From Bacteroidota bacterium (GTDB taxonomy: Bacteria > Bacteroidota > Bacteroidia > AKYH767-A > OLB10): a DNA stretch of 29,956 bases. Below, one piece after another: positions 8,463 through 19,101 of the stretch (positions are counted from its first letter, which is position 1; each line of letters starts with the position of its first letter). The stretch covers positions 1 to 29,956 of the forward strand of contig JADKJB010000020.1 of NCBI GenBank assembly GCA_016722525.1. Direction: 5' to 3'. The translations under genes and the position numbers were made by a program. The notes below the pieces were generated by a model that made no database searches, had not been told where the DNA came from, and saw only the letters and a list, made by a program, of their open reading frames with translations.

Positions 8463-10079
8463 CTACATTTTTATGAAACGTTTAGTCATAATTTCAGTAT
8501 TCGAAATTATTTTCATTGTGTATACACCTTTGTTTAATTTTGAAATATTCAAAGAATTTGCACCAGGAATTAAATTTCCGGCCATTACCTCCCGGCCTGT
8601 ATTTTCAATGATGATAAATTCAGCAGCTTTTTTTGAATCAGCAATTAATTTGATATTCAATAAACCATTTGAAGGATTTGGAAAAAGTGAAATGTTAGCA
8701 TTTAGTGGATTCTCTTCAACACTTAAAGTTGTACATTCATTATTTAGGACAGGAGGTATTGTATCAGTGATGAAACCGAAATTAGCATTGGTAACTGAAA
8801 AGGAATATATCGCTCCGGAAACACCTGATGAATCAGCAAATGACATTATATTTTCTGTTAATGGAAGGGGTGTCCCATTGCAAATAGACATTGACGAGAT
8901 GTCAGAATGATAAAGAAAGTACGTCTTAATAGAACCATTTATTCCACTTGTTTTTGTAATCAATTTTGCATCGCTTGTAACCATGGAACTTGAAAGGCTG
9001 CTTATTGGCGCTGGTTGAAACTGATAGGAACCATAAACAGTTCCATTGGAATTAATTAGTGTTATGACTTGATACTGTCCTATGAATTCAGTTCCTGTTA
9101 AAACTATGGTATCATTATTTAATATATCAATGTTGTTATAGCTAAAATTAGCCTGATTTAAATATTTGGACCATAACATTTGTCCGGTTGGTGAGACAGC
9201 AAGAATAAATCCATTATAATTTGGAGAACCATTGTAAAGAGGACGACCGCCACAAATTAAAAAATTTCCATTTGGCAGTTCTTTTACTTCTACACTTTCG
9301 TAAGCGGCAGTAGAATCAACAAATAATTTTGACCATTGAACTGCTCCATTTACATTGTACTTAATCATTCCAATTTGAGACTTATACACCGAACCGAATT
9401 GAATGGGATTGATAAAGGTTGTAAGGATAAAATTATCAGAAGTAATTGTTGGAGTGACCAAATCAGGATTATGAACACCTATCCTCCTAAAGCTATAAGA
9501 TAACAAATTTCCATTAAAATCAGTTCGCAAGTAACCACTCCTCCCTTGAGGTAAGCCCCCTAGATAAGTACATCCAATTATCAAAACCGAGTCATTCATC
9601 AAGCCAAGTTTGTGAGGATAGAGTCCGACAATTGCCTCAAAAATTTGCTTTTGTGAAACGATTTGTAAGTTTTTATCAAGGCGGATGATTCCAATACCAC
9701 TGTTAGAAGAACTTGCGACTTTAACTGATATAGCAAAGCCGCTATCAGGTAGTTGAATAATATCTGTGAACAGATCTGCTCCTGGTATTGCGGAAATTTG
9801 TTTCTTAAGTTTTAATGACTTAATTGGATAAAATAAACTGTCTGTAATGATTATTTGTCCCAACATTTGCTGTGAGGTCTGGCGATGTTCAAATATAAGG
9901 TAATGATTATCTGATGTTTCAAAAAATTTATCCACACTGTTAAAAATTCCACTTGAATCGTTGAAAGAAAGACTTTTCATAAAAACACCTTGTGCAGTTA
10001 CGTGGGAATTGAATACAATTCCTAAAAATAGTAACGCAATGCTCCCTAAGCTTTTTCTTATACTAATTTTGGTAGTCAT
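8463..10079 (-). CDS. Secreted T9SS cargo protein with beta-propeller-like repeats
   Basis: An intact 538-residue secreted protein. Residues 1-30 form a signal peptide (IALLFLGIVFNSHVTAQG). The body has weak repeats with a D-S-G-F-A / P-N-G-N-F-L-I-C-G pattern seen in delta-60-type and related beta-propellers of this phylum. The last ~80 residues are a type A T9SS sorting domain: ISLFPNPSNGLLNIKL, then a G-R-E-V motif, LNKGVYTMKI and a basic end, TKRFIKM. Cargo of this sort crosses the outer membrane through the gliding/Por secretion system and is anchored or released after tail removal. The ATG at 10077-10079 follows a good promoter. No enzymatic motif was seen, so the role is unknown. Confidence 0.85.
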   Translation of the reverse strand: MTTKISIRKSLGSIALLFLGIVFNSHVTAQGVFMKSLSFNDSSGIFNSVDKFFETSDNHYLIFEHRQTSQQMLGQIIITDSLFYPIKSLKLKKQISAIPGADLFTDIIQLPDSGFAISVKVASSSNSGIGIIRLDKNLQIVSQKQIFEAIVGLYPHKLGLMNDSVLIIGCTYLGGLPQGRSGYLRTDFNGNLLSYSFRRIGVHNPDLVTPTITSDNFILTTFINPIQFGSVYKSQIGMIKYNVNGAVQWSKLFVDSTAAYESVEVKELPNGNFLICGGRPLYNGSPNYNGFILAVSPTGQMLWSKYLNQANFSYNNIDILNNDTIVLTGTEFIGQYQVITLINSNGTVYGSYQFQPAPISSLSSSMVTSDAKLITKTSGINGSIKTYFLYHSDISSMSICNGTPLPLTENIMSFADSSGVSGAIYSFSVTNANFGFITDTIPPVLNNECTTLSVEENPLNANISLFPNPSNGLLNIKLIADSKKAAEFIIIENTGREVMAGNLIPGANSLNISKLNKGVYTMKIISNTEIMTKRFIKM

Positions 10080-10116
10080 AATTACTTTGTTTAGTTAAAT
10101 TCTCATTAAGGTCCTT

Positions 10117-10146
10117 CAAAACTATCGTTTATTTCTTATCCTCCAA
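10117..10146 (-). promoter_or_regulatory. Bacteroidota-type promoter for the 538-aa gene
   Basis: On the minus strand TTG (10144-10146), 19 bases, then TAGTTTTG (10117-10124) match the -33 TTG / -7 TAnnTTTG consensus of the Bacteroidota primary sigma factor. The start codon is about 37 bases downstream. Confidence 0.6.
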
Positions 10147-10268
10147 TTAAAAATATGACGTTTTGAATAGTTCGTAAAGCTTTGTTTTTCTAGGATTGAC
10201 CAGACAGCAATAAAAAAATCGTAAAAACAGGAGACCAGTCAATTATTTTGTTAATTTCTCCAATAAAC

Positions 10269-12911
10269 TTAGTTCACTTTTACCATCCTCGCAGTTGAAT
10301 ATCCTGAACCGGTTATCAGCTCAATCAGGTAAACACCTGCAGGGTAATCATCAATAAGCAATTCCACCGAAAGCCTATTTGATGCTCTCCCGGTATAATG
10401 ATGCACCCGTTCTCCAAACATATTGTAAACATTCAAAGTTACGTCAGTGACAATAGGCAGATGAGATCGGAGGTATACTTTTGAAACAGCAGGATTAGGA
10501 TAAATGACAAGTTTTGCAGCCTCCGCATTTTCATATACGCCCACCGGGTTATTAACTATAGTAGTAGCAAAATTGGTGATCACTGGAGGGTTGTAATCAA
10601 AATAAATATTTGCATAATTAGTGATCGTATCGCCAATGGCGAGCCCAGTGTAAGGCTTCACCCTGTAACGGATAAATCCGTGACTGCCCGGTTCATCGCT
10701 TACGCTGTCTGGCAAATTGATGTTATCAAAATAAAAATCAAGGTTGCGGGAATGCTGCAGGTAATTTACGGTACCGGGATGACTGAGAGCAATGAGTTCA
10801 AAAGTATTCATATCGAGCCAGGAGCTGACAGGGTTTGCAATTTCAATAAATGTTGCAAGATATGTTCCTGTATTCTGAAAGCGTATCAAATATTCAAGAT
10901 AGGGAGGATTTGCAGTCTGTGAAGGTTCCAGTACGGGAATATCCACAGTAATATCATTAGGATCGAATGATCCTACAACCTCATCGATGATGGTGTCACG
11001 GTTGTTAAACCACCTAACGTCTCCGGGTATGGGTTGAATCTCGGCAATAAACATTGCCTGAATTCCCAAGGTTCCTACTGCAGTCTGCAATTCTACATCA
11101 ATTGAACGCGATTCCCATTGCATAAGTCCTGTATAGTCCCATATCAATGTATCAGGAAGTATAACCACGGGAACTTCTGAAGCACCGGAATAGTTCATGA
11201 AAGCAGGTTTAATCAGTTTAACCTGGCCATCCATTGTAATAGTTCCAAGGTTCTGATATTCGATGTGAAAAACAGTTGTGAAGCCGGGCCGGATAACACC
11301 ATTAACGGTTACGTTGATACTGAGGTCGAATAACGACTGAGAAGGCTGGTAAGCAAAATCATTCAATGAATCGGTTTCGCCGGAACCGATGAATGTGACT
11401 GAATAGGAAACAGGACTTACTGAACTGTATTCGACAGAATCGCTGGTAACAATATAGCTACCGGGATTTGCAAGATTGAGGATATAATCACCGGTGCTGG
11501 TAGTAAGTGTTGATCTTGCTGAATTTTGTTCCCTAACAGGATGCAGCACAAGCGGCATTTCACCGGCATCATAAACCTGATTGGAGTTTGCATCAATATA
11601 AGCTTTTCCTTTAATCATGTTAGGGTGGTCCTCTACTTTAGCGATCCAGGTATCTATGTTATACGTTGGCGTATGACCGCTCACATCAAAATCGTTGGAA
11701 GTGGTTCCTCCGGCAAGGATATATCCGCCATCGCTGGAAAGCATAAACGCGCCCGCTGATTCACTCTTTCCTCCGCCTAAAGACTTATCCCACAATACTG
11801 ATCCTGCCGTGTCGAGCGAGGCTATCCAGAAATCAACTCCATCGTAAGGATGCGTAATATCTCCATTGGTTGAACCAGCAAGTCCTGCAATAAGATAATT
11901 TCCTTCAGCGGTTTCATATACACCGAATAATTCATTTTCATTGGCGTTGCCCCCAAGACATTTTTGCCAGACAAAATCACCGGAGCTGTCGAGCTTCACT
12001 ACCCAAAAATCAGCCCAGCCATGATTTCCGTTTACATAAACGTCATTAGAAGAAGTCTTGCCCACCACAAGGTAATTGTTGTCGGAGGTATTAATTACAG
12101 AAACACCTTTATCATAAGCCGAACCACCATAATTTTTGCACCACTGTAGCGTAAGTGAGCTATCGAGTTTTACCACGGCAAGATCGCTGCTTCCATAATT
12201 TGTAATAACCATTCCACCCGGAGCACCTGAATTGCCAGTCAGCACATATCCACCATCGTTAGTGTGCTTTAAACTGTATGATAAGGTACCAGCTCCATTG
12301 TGAAGTGTATTATTCACAATGGTTCCTGAAGTATCGATTTCAATTAGCCATAACGACTGGTTCCCAACCGGGAGACCGGTAAGATCCCCATTGTAGGAAC
12401 TTGTTGTCGCTGCAACCAGGTAATTTCCGCCCGGGAGCTGAAGCATAGACCATATATAGTCGTTAGACGTTCCCCCCAGGCATTTTTTCCAGATAATATT
12501 TCCCAGGCCATCCAATTTTATGAGCCAGCCGTCGGTCTGCCCATGGAATCCTGTCACATCACCATCATCAGATTGAGTTTCTCCACCAATAAGAAATCCG
12601 CCTTCATTAAGAGCCAGTACAGCATGAGCGTTATCAGTTGCCGTGCCTCCATAAGTGCGCATCCACTCCTGGTTTCCGCTGCTGTCCGTTTTTACAATGT
12701 AAAAATTAAATTCACTTTTACCCGCACCGATAAAGCCCCCGTCGGCGCATTCATCAATCGTACTGATTTCCTCATGATCGGTTGTGCCCAAACAATTTTG
12801 CCATTCAATTGCCAACTGTGAATATGAATTGACATTGATAAGTAAAAAAAGCAATCCTAAAAATATTTTTATATTTATGCCGGCAACTGTTTTGATTTTC
12901 ATGATAAACAT
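10269..12911 (-). CDS. Large T9SS cargo: beta-repeats, SdrD_B-like domain and DUF7619-type domain
   Basis: An intact 880-residue secreted protein. After a signal peptide (IFLGLLFLLINVNSYSQ) come about six ~60-residue repeats of the kind W-x-K-C-L-G-G...D-G-G-Y-I-L-A-G-x-T-x-S-N-D-x-D-V-S-G...D-x-W-I-x-K-x-D, a propeller-like array covering roughly residues 35-440. Next is a short SdrD_B-like segment (KGKAYIDANSNQVYDAGEMP). A long adhesin-type region follows, of the DUF7619/DUF11-related kind (GSFDPNDITVDIPV; YLIRFQNTGTYLATFIEIAN; ANIYFDYNPPVITN). The end is a type A sorting domain (LVIYPNPAVSKVYL ... GVYLIELITGSGYSTARMVK). Known proteins of this plan are surface or extracellular; ligand unknown. 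The gene starts 27 bases after the large upstream gene, so they are probably in one transcript. MKIKT at 12902 is an alternative start. Confidence 0.88.
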   Translation of the reverse strand: MFIMKIKTVAGINIKIFLGLLFLLINVNSYSQLAIEWQNCLGTTDHEEISTIDECADGGFIGAGKSEFNFYIVKTDSSGNQEWMRTYGGTATDNAHAVLALNEGGFLIGGETQSDDGDVTGFHGQTDGWLIKLDGLGNIIWKKCLGGTSNDYIWSMLQLPGGNYLVAATTSSYNGDLTGLPVGNQSLWLIEIDTSGTIVNNTLHNGAGTLSYSLKHTNDGGYVLTGNSGAPGGMVITNYGSSDLAVVKLDSSLTLQWCKNYGGSAYDKGVSVINTSDNNYLVVGKTSSNDVYVNGNHGWADFWVVKLDSSGDFVWQKCLGGNANENELFGVYETAEGNYLIAGLAGSTNGDITHPYDGVDFWIASLDTAGSVLWDKSLGGGKSESAGAFMLSSDGGYILAGGTTSNDFDVSGHTPTYNIDTWIAKVEDHPNMIKGKAYIDANSNQVYDAGEMPLVLHPVREQNSARSTLTTSTGDYILNLANPGSYIVTSDSVEYSSVSPVSYSVTFIGSGETDSLNDFAYQPSQSLFDLSINVTVNGVIRPGFTTVFHIEYQNLGTITMDGQVKLIKPAFMNYSGASEVPVVILPDTLIWDYTGLMQWESRSIDVELQTAVGTLGIQAMFIAEIQPIPGDVRWFNNRDTIIDEVVGSFDPNDITVDIPVLEPSQTANPPYLEYLIRFQNTGTYLATFIEIANPVSSWLDMNTFELIALSHPGTVNYLQHSRNLDFYFDNINLPDSVSDEPGSHGFIRYRVKPYTGLAIGDTITNYANIYFDYNPPVITNFATTIVNNPVGVYENAEAAKLVIYPNPAVSKVYLRSHLPIVTDVTLNVYNMFGERVHHYTGRASNRLSVELLIDDYPAGVYLIELITGSGYSTARMVKVN

Positions 12912-12938
12912 TTTGTACTATTTATTAATTCCTAAAAC

Positions 12939-15900
12939 TCATTGCATTTTTACAAGTCTCAAATACTTCCTATTCGTTCCGCAAACGATTTCTACATTAT
13001 AAACTCCTGCAACTAATAATGCGCCATCAATTTCAAAATGATCTGATGTTGAAATTCCTGACAAAATTTTCCTGCCAGTTATATTAAATAAATTATAACT
13101 TATTTCTGAATCACTGTTACAGCTTACGCGGATGCCAAAATCACCACTCGAAGGATTTGGGTATGCCTCAACAAAAAAATCATTTTGCGGCACGGTACTT
13201 TCAAGTTTGCTGTGATTGGGTCCCACAGGAATACAAACTATGCGAACCCTCATTGCCGGTGAGGTATCCCTGCAACCCGCTGAATTTATGCCCACGCACC
13301 TGTAGTTGGCAGCATTGAATGCACGGTAGGTTTGTTGTGTATATCCGGTATAAATGTTATTCCTCAACCATATATAATTTGAAAGACCTGGGGGAGCAAC
13401 AAGTTCAACACTATCGCCCTCGCAGATTCCCAAAGATCCGTTTGCAGTCAACGTCATTACCGGCAGCGGGGTTACCGTAACATTTATTGTATCGCTTCCG
13501 GTGCAAGTCCCGGATGAATCCGATACATCTACCCAGTATTGTCCGCTTGTTTGTACACTAATAGACGACGTTGTGGAACCATCAGACCAGGAATATGCGA
13601 AATATGAACCATTGCTTACAGTCAGCACCGTTGAATCGCCTGCACAGATTGTAGTATCACCTGTTATCACGGGAAGCTGTTGACTGGTATCGGGAACCGT
13701 TATAGTGAAGGTCGATGGGCAGTAGTAAAGATATCCGTAATAGTAACTGTATAATTACCCGGAGCAAGGTTTGAAATAGTGGGAGTTGTTTCTCCCGTCG
13801 ACCAGAGATAATAATTTCCATAGCCTGCAACGGAAATTGAACCCGAGGAATAACCACAGGAGGAAGGAATTACAGCCGGAGTAATTTGATATGGCTGGGT
13901 TGCAACCACCGGCATTGAATGAATACCCGTGCAACCAGATGCAGAAGTGACAACTACCGAATAAAGTCCCGAGGAATCAGTTTGAAAGGAAAATGAATTG
14001 GCACCTGAAATTGGATTCATATTCAGATACCATTGATAACTCACTCCTGCATACCCTGCGAACATTTCGAGAGAATCACCATTGCAGGCCACATTGTTGC
14101 CTGTATTGGTATAAATTGCAAAGTTCCCGAACTCATTATCTGATACATTTACCGCAGCAGATGTATACTTGCAACCTACACTGTCGGTGTACACAGAAGT
14201 ATATTCACCAGGCTGGCTGGCATATATGAAGTTATTATTTTCACCGGGTATCAGCAGGTTATCGTGGTACCATTCATATAGGAAATCATAACGGATACTA
14301 GCTACAATCTCTATTGAATCATTATCGCAAAGATGGGGAGGAGTTACAGGCAGTAATGATGTTTGTGGCGGCGATTGCATAACGACGTTATATGCGGTTG
14401 TATAATAATTGCATGTTCCATCATTAATATTCGCATAATAATAGCCTGGAGCAGTGCCTGAATAAACTGAATCTGTTGCACCATTGATAATGTTGCTGCT
14501 GTACCATTGATAAGTATACCCGGGTCCGGATGTAACGCTGAGATGAAAGGTATCCCCGGCGCAGATATTATTCCCATCGCCGTTTATCTGCATATTGTTT
14601 ACACCATCTACCAGTGTAATAGAATTTGTTGTAATGCTTCCGCAGATGTTTGCTACTACACAATCATATACTCCCGGCAGAGATGCATAATATGAATTAT
14701 ATGATGCACCCGGAATTGCTACTCCATTTAAAGACCATTGGGCGGTTCCATAATTATTGGATGTCGGATCATTTGTAATAAGTTTTAGTTCAATATTTCC
14801 AATGCCATTACAAAAAACAGTATCTTCTGAGGTGATTATTCCTTGCGGAAGCCCATCCCTGATAAACCGGGTATAACTTCGAACTGGATCACATGCCGGA
14901 AAATACTCTTCGACATAATAGAACCCGGTTGCTGTTGCGAAATGTACATTGCTGTCAGCTCCTGGAATCAGGATACTGTCGCGGAACCATTGGTATGTTG
15001 CTCCTGATGATGGATAAACACTTAACTCCAGTGAATTGCCGCAAAAAGTAGGAAACAGCCCCACAAAATCGACTGTTTTCCTGGTGTGTTTGTCATATAA
15101 ATAAATCACACTGTCTGTGGTGGAAACAACGACATTGCCTGAACAAAGCCTTGTTATTTCACAAAAATAACTGCCGGGTGAATTTAGAGTATAAGAGTTG
15201 GAAACCCCGATACCTGTACATTATTCCTGAACCACTTATAGGAACAACCATTGCAGTATGGAACTGACAACGTTGTAGATTCTCCCCCACATCCCGCCAG
15301 AGGACCATTAACAGAAACAGGACAGGTTACAGTATCGCCCAACACATATACCGAACCGGTAGTTGTAGACTGGCAACTGTTTGATACTACCGCATAATAG
15401 CTTCCGGTAGCTGAAACCAGATTAGTAGATTGAGTTCCTGTGATTGCATTACCATTGTGGTACCACGTATAGGTATATTTATTTGAATAAGGAAGTGTTA
15501 GTGTAGTTGTTCCACAATCTTCACCAGGCGGAAAAATATATTCAATGTAAGAGGTGTCAGGATTTATACTCAATGCAGGAATGCCATTAGCGTTGAAATT
15601 TATAGTGTCAGAAATTGCACTTCCGCATGTATTGGTAGCGGTAACATAATAATCACCTGTAACCTGAGGGCTATATCCAGTATAGGTAGCTCCAGAGATC
15701 GGGTTGCCGTTAAGATACCACTGGTAGGCAGTAGAATTCAGCTGGTTGACATTAAATATTATAGATGTATCGGCAAGGCAAACCGATACCGGGCCCGAAT
15801 AATTCAATTGCGTAAAGGGAGGAATTTTGTGTAGAACGGAACCTAGCGAAGATGTAAAATACTGATCACCCAACTGCATCATGCAGAAATAAGAGCCGAT

Positions 15901-17175
15901 TGTATCGATAACAAGAGTATCATTATTTGAATTCTGAATTCCATAATTATACTGGAAGCTCTCATACCGGTACCACAAATAATTATCGAATCCCGGAGGT
16001 ACAGATAAAATCATTGTATCTCCTTCACAAAACGGACTTGGCCCGTTTAAAGTAATTGGCACCAGACCTGGAAGCAGCGGAGTGCCGTTAGCATTTGTAC
16101 GTTCAATTTTAATATCATAATCGGCATAAATGGTAGGTGGAGGGTGAATGGAAATGTCAATCCCACCGGTACAATAGCTCTCATCAGGATTCTGAATTAC
16201 CGAACTACCATCGAGCGCCCCGGTTTCCCATTCTACTGCCGCGAGAGGAGAAAATTTTGTGAACGGATAACCATTTGCAACGAATCCGCCATCCGATGTG
16301 GCGTACACATCAGTATTGTATCTTAAATAACCCGACTGAGTAAAATGATTGATGACGTTACCGTCGAGGCCTATGCGAGTTGCATAATAAGTTCCGTATG
16401 ACGAACCTCCGCGCGCTGTCATCGCGAATACAGAATCACCTTTCAGCTCTGCACATGAATTATATCCTACATATGAAGCTCCACCAATCAAATAAATTTT
16501 CTTCCAAATGCTATCACCATCAGCATCCGTGCGGACGGCATAACCTGCATATACCGATGCGGTCTGGTATTGCCCGCATATCAGGAATCCACCATCATGA
16601 ACTTTGGTCATGTCTAATGCTTTTTCAGTCACAAGACTTCCATATGTTTGATACCAGAGCTGGTTACCTGCGGAATCAGCTTTCATGAGAAATATATCCG
16701 GAGTATTCTGAATCCCATTGCTGGTGGTGGATCCGGCAATTACAATATTGTTTCCTGATGCAACTATTGAAACGGAGTTATCGGAAAGACTTCCTCCAAA
16801 AGTTTTTGTCCAGAGGATAGTTCCACCGGGAGAAAGCTTTATCAGGTAAACGTCACCACCGTTAGTATTTACAGAACCAGTTACATAAATTTCCCCGGCT
16901 GGGCCTTCAACAGCATCAGCTGCGCTTTCACCGGCTACTGTGCCAATATTTCGTTGCCACAAAAGTTGTCCCAGAGAGTCGGTTCGTACCAGATACACAT
17001 CAGTGTTAATGCCAAAACTTGAAGTAGATCCAACTGCTAAAAATCCTCCATCCGATAGCCGGACAATTTCGGATAAATTTTCTCCACCACTTCCACCGTA
17101 TTGATATCTCCAACCCTGGCCCTCGACAGTCGTTGTGAAAAGCATTAAAAAGACAGCTAGTAAAAATAATTTCAT
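12939..17175 (-). pseudogene. Giant Ig-like-repeat T9SS cargo (~1410 aa), two frameshifts
   Basis: Three open stretches join into one secreted protein. It has a signal peptide (MKLFLLAVFLMLFTTTVEGQ) and a propeller-like region with W-R-Y-Q-Y-G-G-S-G-G-E-N and D-G-G-F-L-A-V-G repeats (about residues 20-340). About twelve Ig-like repeats follow, of the pattern C-x-G-D-S-x-x-L...Y-x-W-Y-x-N-x-x-x-I-x-G-A...G-x-Y-x-x-x-V-x-N-x-C-x-S, each ~75-85 residues. The C-terminal sorting domain is FVEAYPNPSSGDFGIRV ... LRLVKMQ. The first break is at a G4 run (15205-15208 on the plus strand): one more G restores VSGVSNSYTLNSPGSYFCEI. The second is near 13735, where TVTITD and GYLYYCPSTFTITV should join. Probably a surface adhesin or matrix protein. 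It starts an operon with the 880-residue gene. Confidence 0.85.
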
Positions 17176-17224
17176 AGGCAGTTAGAAGTTTTAAGCAGTT
17201 TTTGGAACTCAACAGCACTGTTTT

Positions 17225-17256
17225 CAAAGATATATGAAATATAGGAGATTACCAAA
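17225..17256 (-). promoter_or_regulatory. Bacteroidota-type promoter for the giant T9SS gene
   Basis: TTTG (17253-17256), 20 bases, then TATCTTTG (17225-17232) on the minus strand is a near-perfect match to the primary-sigma consensus, about 50 bases before the start codon. The -33 element overlaps the end of the small open reading at 17249-17443. Confidence 0.65.
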
Positions 17257-17443
17257 CTTCAACGAAATGGGTGCTTTTTGAGCCTTTGCCTGCCAAATTC
17301 TTAATCATCCATGGAGCATCAGTTGTCCAGTCTCCGGCCATGATGCAGGATCTATACACTTTCGGCAGGTAAAAGTGAGAGGCGGTCCATGCCGGTCTCC
17401 AGCGTAGCGGTTTACTTATAAAAACCAGTTGCTTATGAGATTT
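17249..17443 (-). pseudogene. Orphan coding-like fragment, Trp-rich, no family recognised
   Basis: Between stops the minus strand is open for 64 codons, reading LVFISKPLRWRPAWTASHFY, then LPKVYRSCIMAGDWTTDAPW and MIKNLAGKGSKSTHFVEVW. There is no upstream start codon in frame. Its codon composition is GC-richer than the flanks, and its five tryptophans and amphipathic layout look like real protein, perhaps the tail of a deleted gene. It sits in an otherwise empty 340-bp gap, and its last codons overlap the promoter of the next gene. It may equally be a chance open frame. Confidence 0.3.
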
Positions 17444-17518
17444 TCATCGATTTGAACTAATTAACAATATGAAAATATTTTCTAAACTCTTATGATATCA
17501 AGTTTAAAATAAAGGAAT

Positions 17519-18712
17519 TTATTGTTTAACAAATTTAGAAAAAGATATTTTATTTTGCTTGCTTTGCTTTTAAAATGTAAATTCCATTGCTGAAATCTGA
17601 TAATGAAATCTTAACTGATGTTTCAATTGATAGATTCAGTCTTTTGGAATAAATAATTCTTGCATTAGAATCTTCAATCGTTAATTCAACATCTTTAGAA
17701 GTATCGGATAAAAAACTAACTAATATAAATTCAGTTGCTGGATTTGGTGCAATTAAAATTTCAAGTTTATAATTTTCAACTTCGGCAATTCCAGTAACAC
17801 ATGCACTATCTGGCGTGTATTCCCAAAGTGATTTTGGAGATGAACCACCGTCATTTCCAAGTCCAACATAACCTTTATTGTAAGCGGTAAAATAGGCACA
17901 ATCATCACGACTTGGTCCAGGTATATTCATCTTTTGTGTCCATTGATTAATCAATGGGTCAAATTCCCAAAATCATTTAAATACGGATGCCCTCCACTGC
18001 CTACATACCCTTTTCCACATATTGAAAATCCAACAGCATCCTGACGACCAACAGCAGGTAAAGGTGCTTTTTGAGACCAGTTGTTTGTAATCGGATTGTA
18101 CTCCCAAATATCATTCAGGTACATTGTTCCGTATCCGTTGGTAACATATCCTTTTCCATTGATTGAAAAAGCTACAGCAACACTTCGGGGTTGCCCAGGC
18201 ATGTTAGCAATTTGACTCCAATTATTAGAAGTTTGATTGTATTTCCAAAAGCTACTAATGGCAACTCCATTTGGATTTGAACCACCACCAACATATCCGT
18301 TGTCATCAATTACAAACGAAGTTCCATCAGCTCTAACAGCTCCCGGGAAATTTGCCAGTTGGTTCCAACTATTAGTTACAGGATTATACTCCCAAAACTC
18401 ATTAGTGTAAGGAATTCCCCCTGTTACAATATATCCTTTATTATTAATTGCAAATCCAATTGGTCCATGGGTAATTGTGCCAGGGAAGCTGGCCTTTTGA
18501 TTCCAAACATTTGAAGTTGGATCATATTCCCAAAAATCATCAAGGTAAACTTGTGAATCATCTTTTCCAAGTCCGACATATCCCTTATTCTGTATGTCAA
18601 ATGAAGTCAATAATTCTCTAAATGCGCCTGGAAATGAAGCTTTTTGAGTCCAAAAGTCAGCAAATGAGTTGAAGCTAATCAATATCAATATACTTAACAA
18701 TAATTTTCGCAT
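17519..18712 (-). pseudogene. Kelch-type beta-propeller T9SS protein, two frameshifts
   Basis: A secreted protein of about 395 residues. The signal peptide is RKLLLSILILISFNSFA. It then has about six Kelch repeats of ~50 residues (F-P-G-x-x-R...F-x-I-x-N-K-G-Y-V-G-x-G...L-D-D-F-W-E-Y-D-P-x-T-N-x-W), enough for one propeller, and a sorting domain (LEILIAPNPATEFILVSFLS ... FSNGIYILKAK). The first break is a lost T in a T4 run near 17970 (DDFWEFDP should be read where the frame gives DFGNLTH). A second indel near 17550 lets the tail continue as NKISFSKFVKQ with a stop at 17519-17521, the basic end expected of type A sorting domains. The start ATG follows a plausible promoter. Function unknown; Kelch propellers bind proteins or glycans. 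Confidence 0.85.
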
Positions 18713-18734
18713 AATTATAAAATTAATTAAGTCT

Positions 18735-19070
18735 TCACAATATACTCAAAATGCCGGAATCGTCAATTAAATTAGTCTCTTTCTGAATTGTTACCACCCT
18801 CCAACCGGAATTTGTCCCTCTCCGGTAGGACAAGCATCCGGCATCACCGCACCGCCAACTAAAGTCGGAGTCTTCATCAACTCCGTCATGGTAGATAAAC
18901 ACACTCTCCACATTAGAGATCTCCTCCTCCGTCTCCGGCCTTATATTTTTATAAAAATCAACAGGCTCCGCATGCGGCACAATATACCTGGGCCGAACCA
19001 ACTCCACATACTCTCTCATGTTTAACGTCAAACCAATGTGTACTGAATTAGGCATATAGTATTTGGACAT
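18735..19070 (-). CDS. Small protein of unknown function at the edge of an insertion sequence
   Basis: The minus strand is open from inside the IS left end to a stop at 18735-18737, with MSKYYMPNSVHIGLTLNMRE, then YVELVRPRYIVPHAEPVDFY, later FIYHDGVDEDSDFSWRCGDA. The first ATG (19068-19070) lies in the IS terminal repeat, so the native start is probably MPNSV (19055) or MREYV (19019), or the gene was cut by the IS. It is acidic, about 94-112 residues, with a Cys pair (WRCGDAGCL) and no signal peptide. I do not recognise the family. Its stop overlaps the promoter region of the Kelch gene. Confidence 0.4.
   Translation of the reverse strand: MSKYYMPNSVHIGLTLNMREYVELVRPRYIVPHAEPVDFYKNIRPETEEEISNVESVFIYHDGVDEDSDFSWRCGDAGCLSYRRGTNSGWRVVTIQKETNLIDDSGILSIL
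18738..18766 (-). promoter_or_regulatory. Possible promoter for the Kelch-protein gene
   Basis: TTG (18764-18766), 19 bases, then TATATTG (18738-18744) on the minus strand is one base short of TAnnTTTG. It lies 26 bases before the start codon and within the end of the small upstream gene. Confidence 0.4.
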
Positions 19071-19085
19071 TTTCTTAACTTTAAA
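19062..19085 (+). repeat. IS left terminal inverted repeat
   Basis: Pairs with 20510-20533: TTTGGACA, then TTTTC/CTTTC, TTAAC/ATAAC and TTTAAA/CTTAAA, with about four mismatches in 24 positions. Confidence 0.7.
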
Positions 19086-19101
19086 TAAAATTAAGAAGAA
19101 A

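Noticed and set aside
8338..8910. A 190-codon plus-strand open frame starting MSQNYKLYSRF
   Set aside because: Most of it is antisense to the sorting domain of the intact 538-aa gene. Its translation has no family character.
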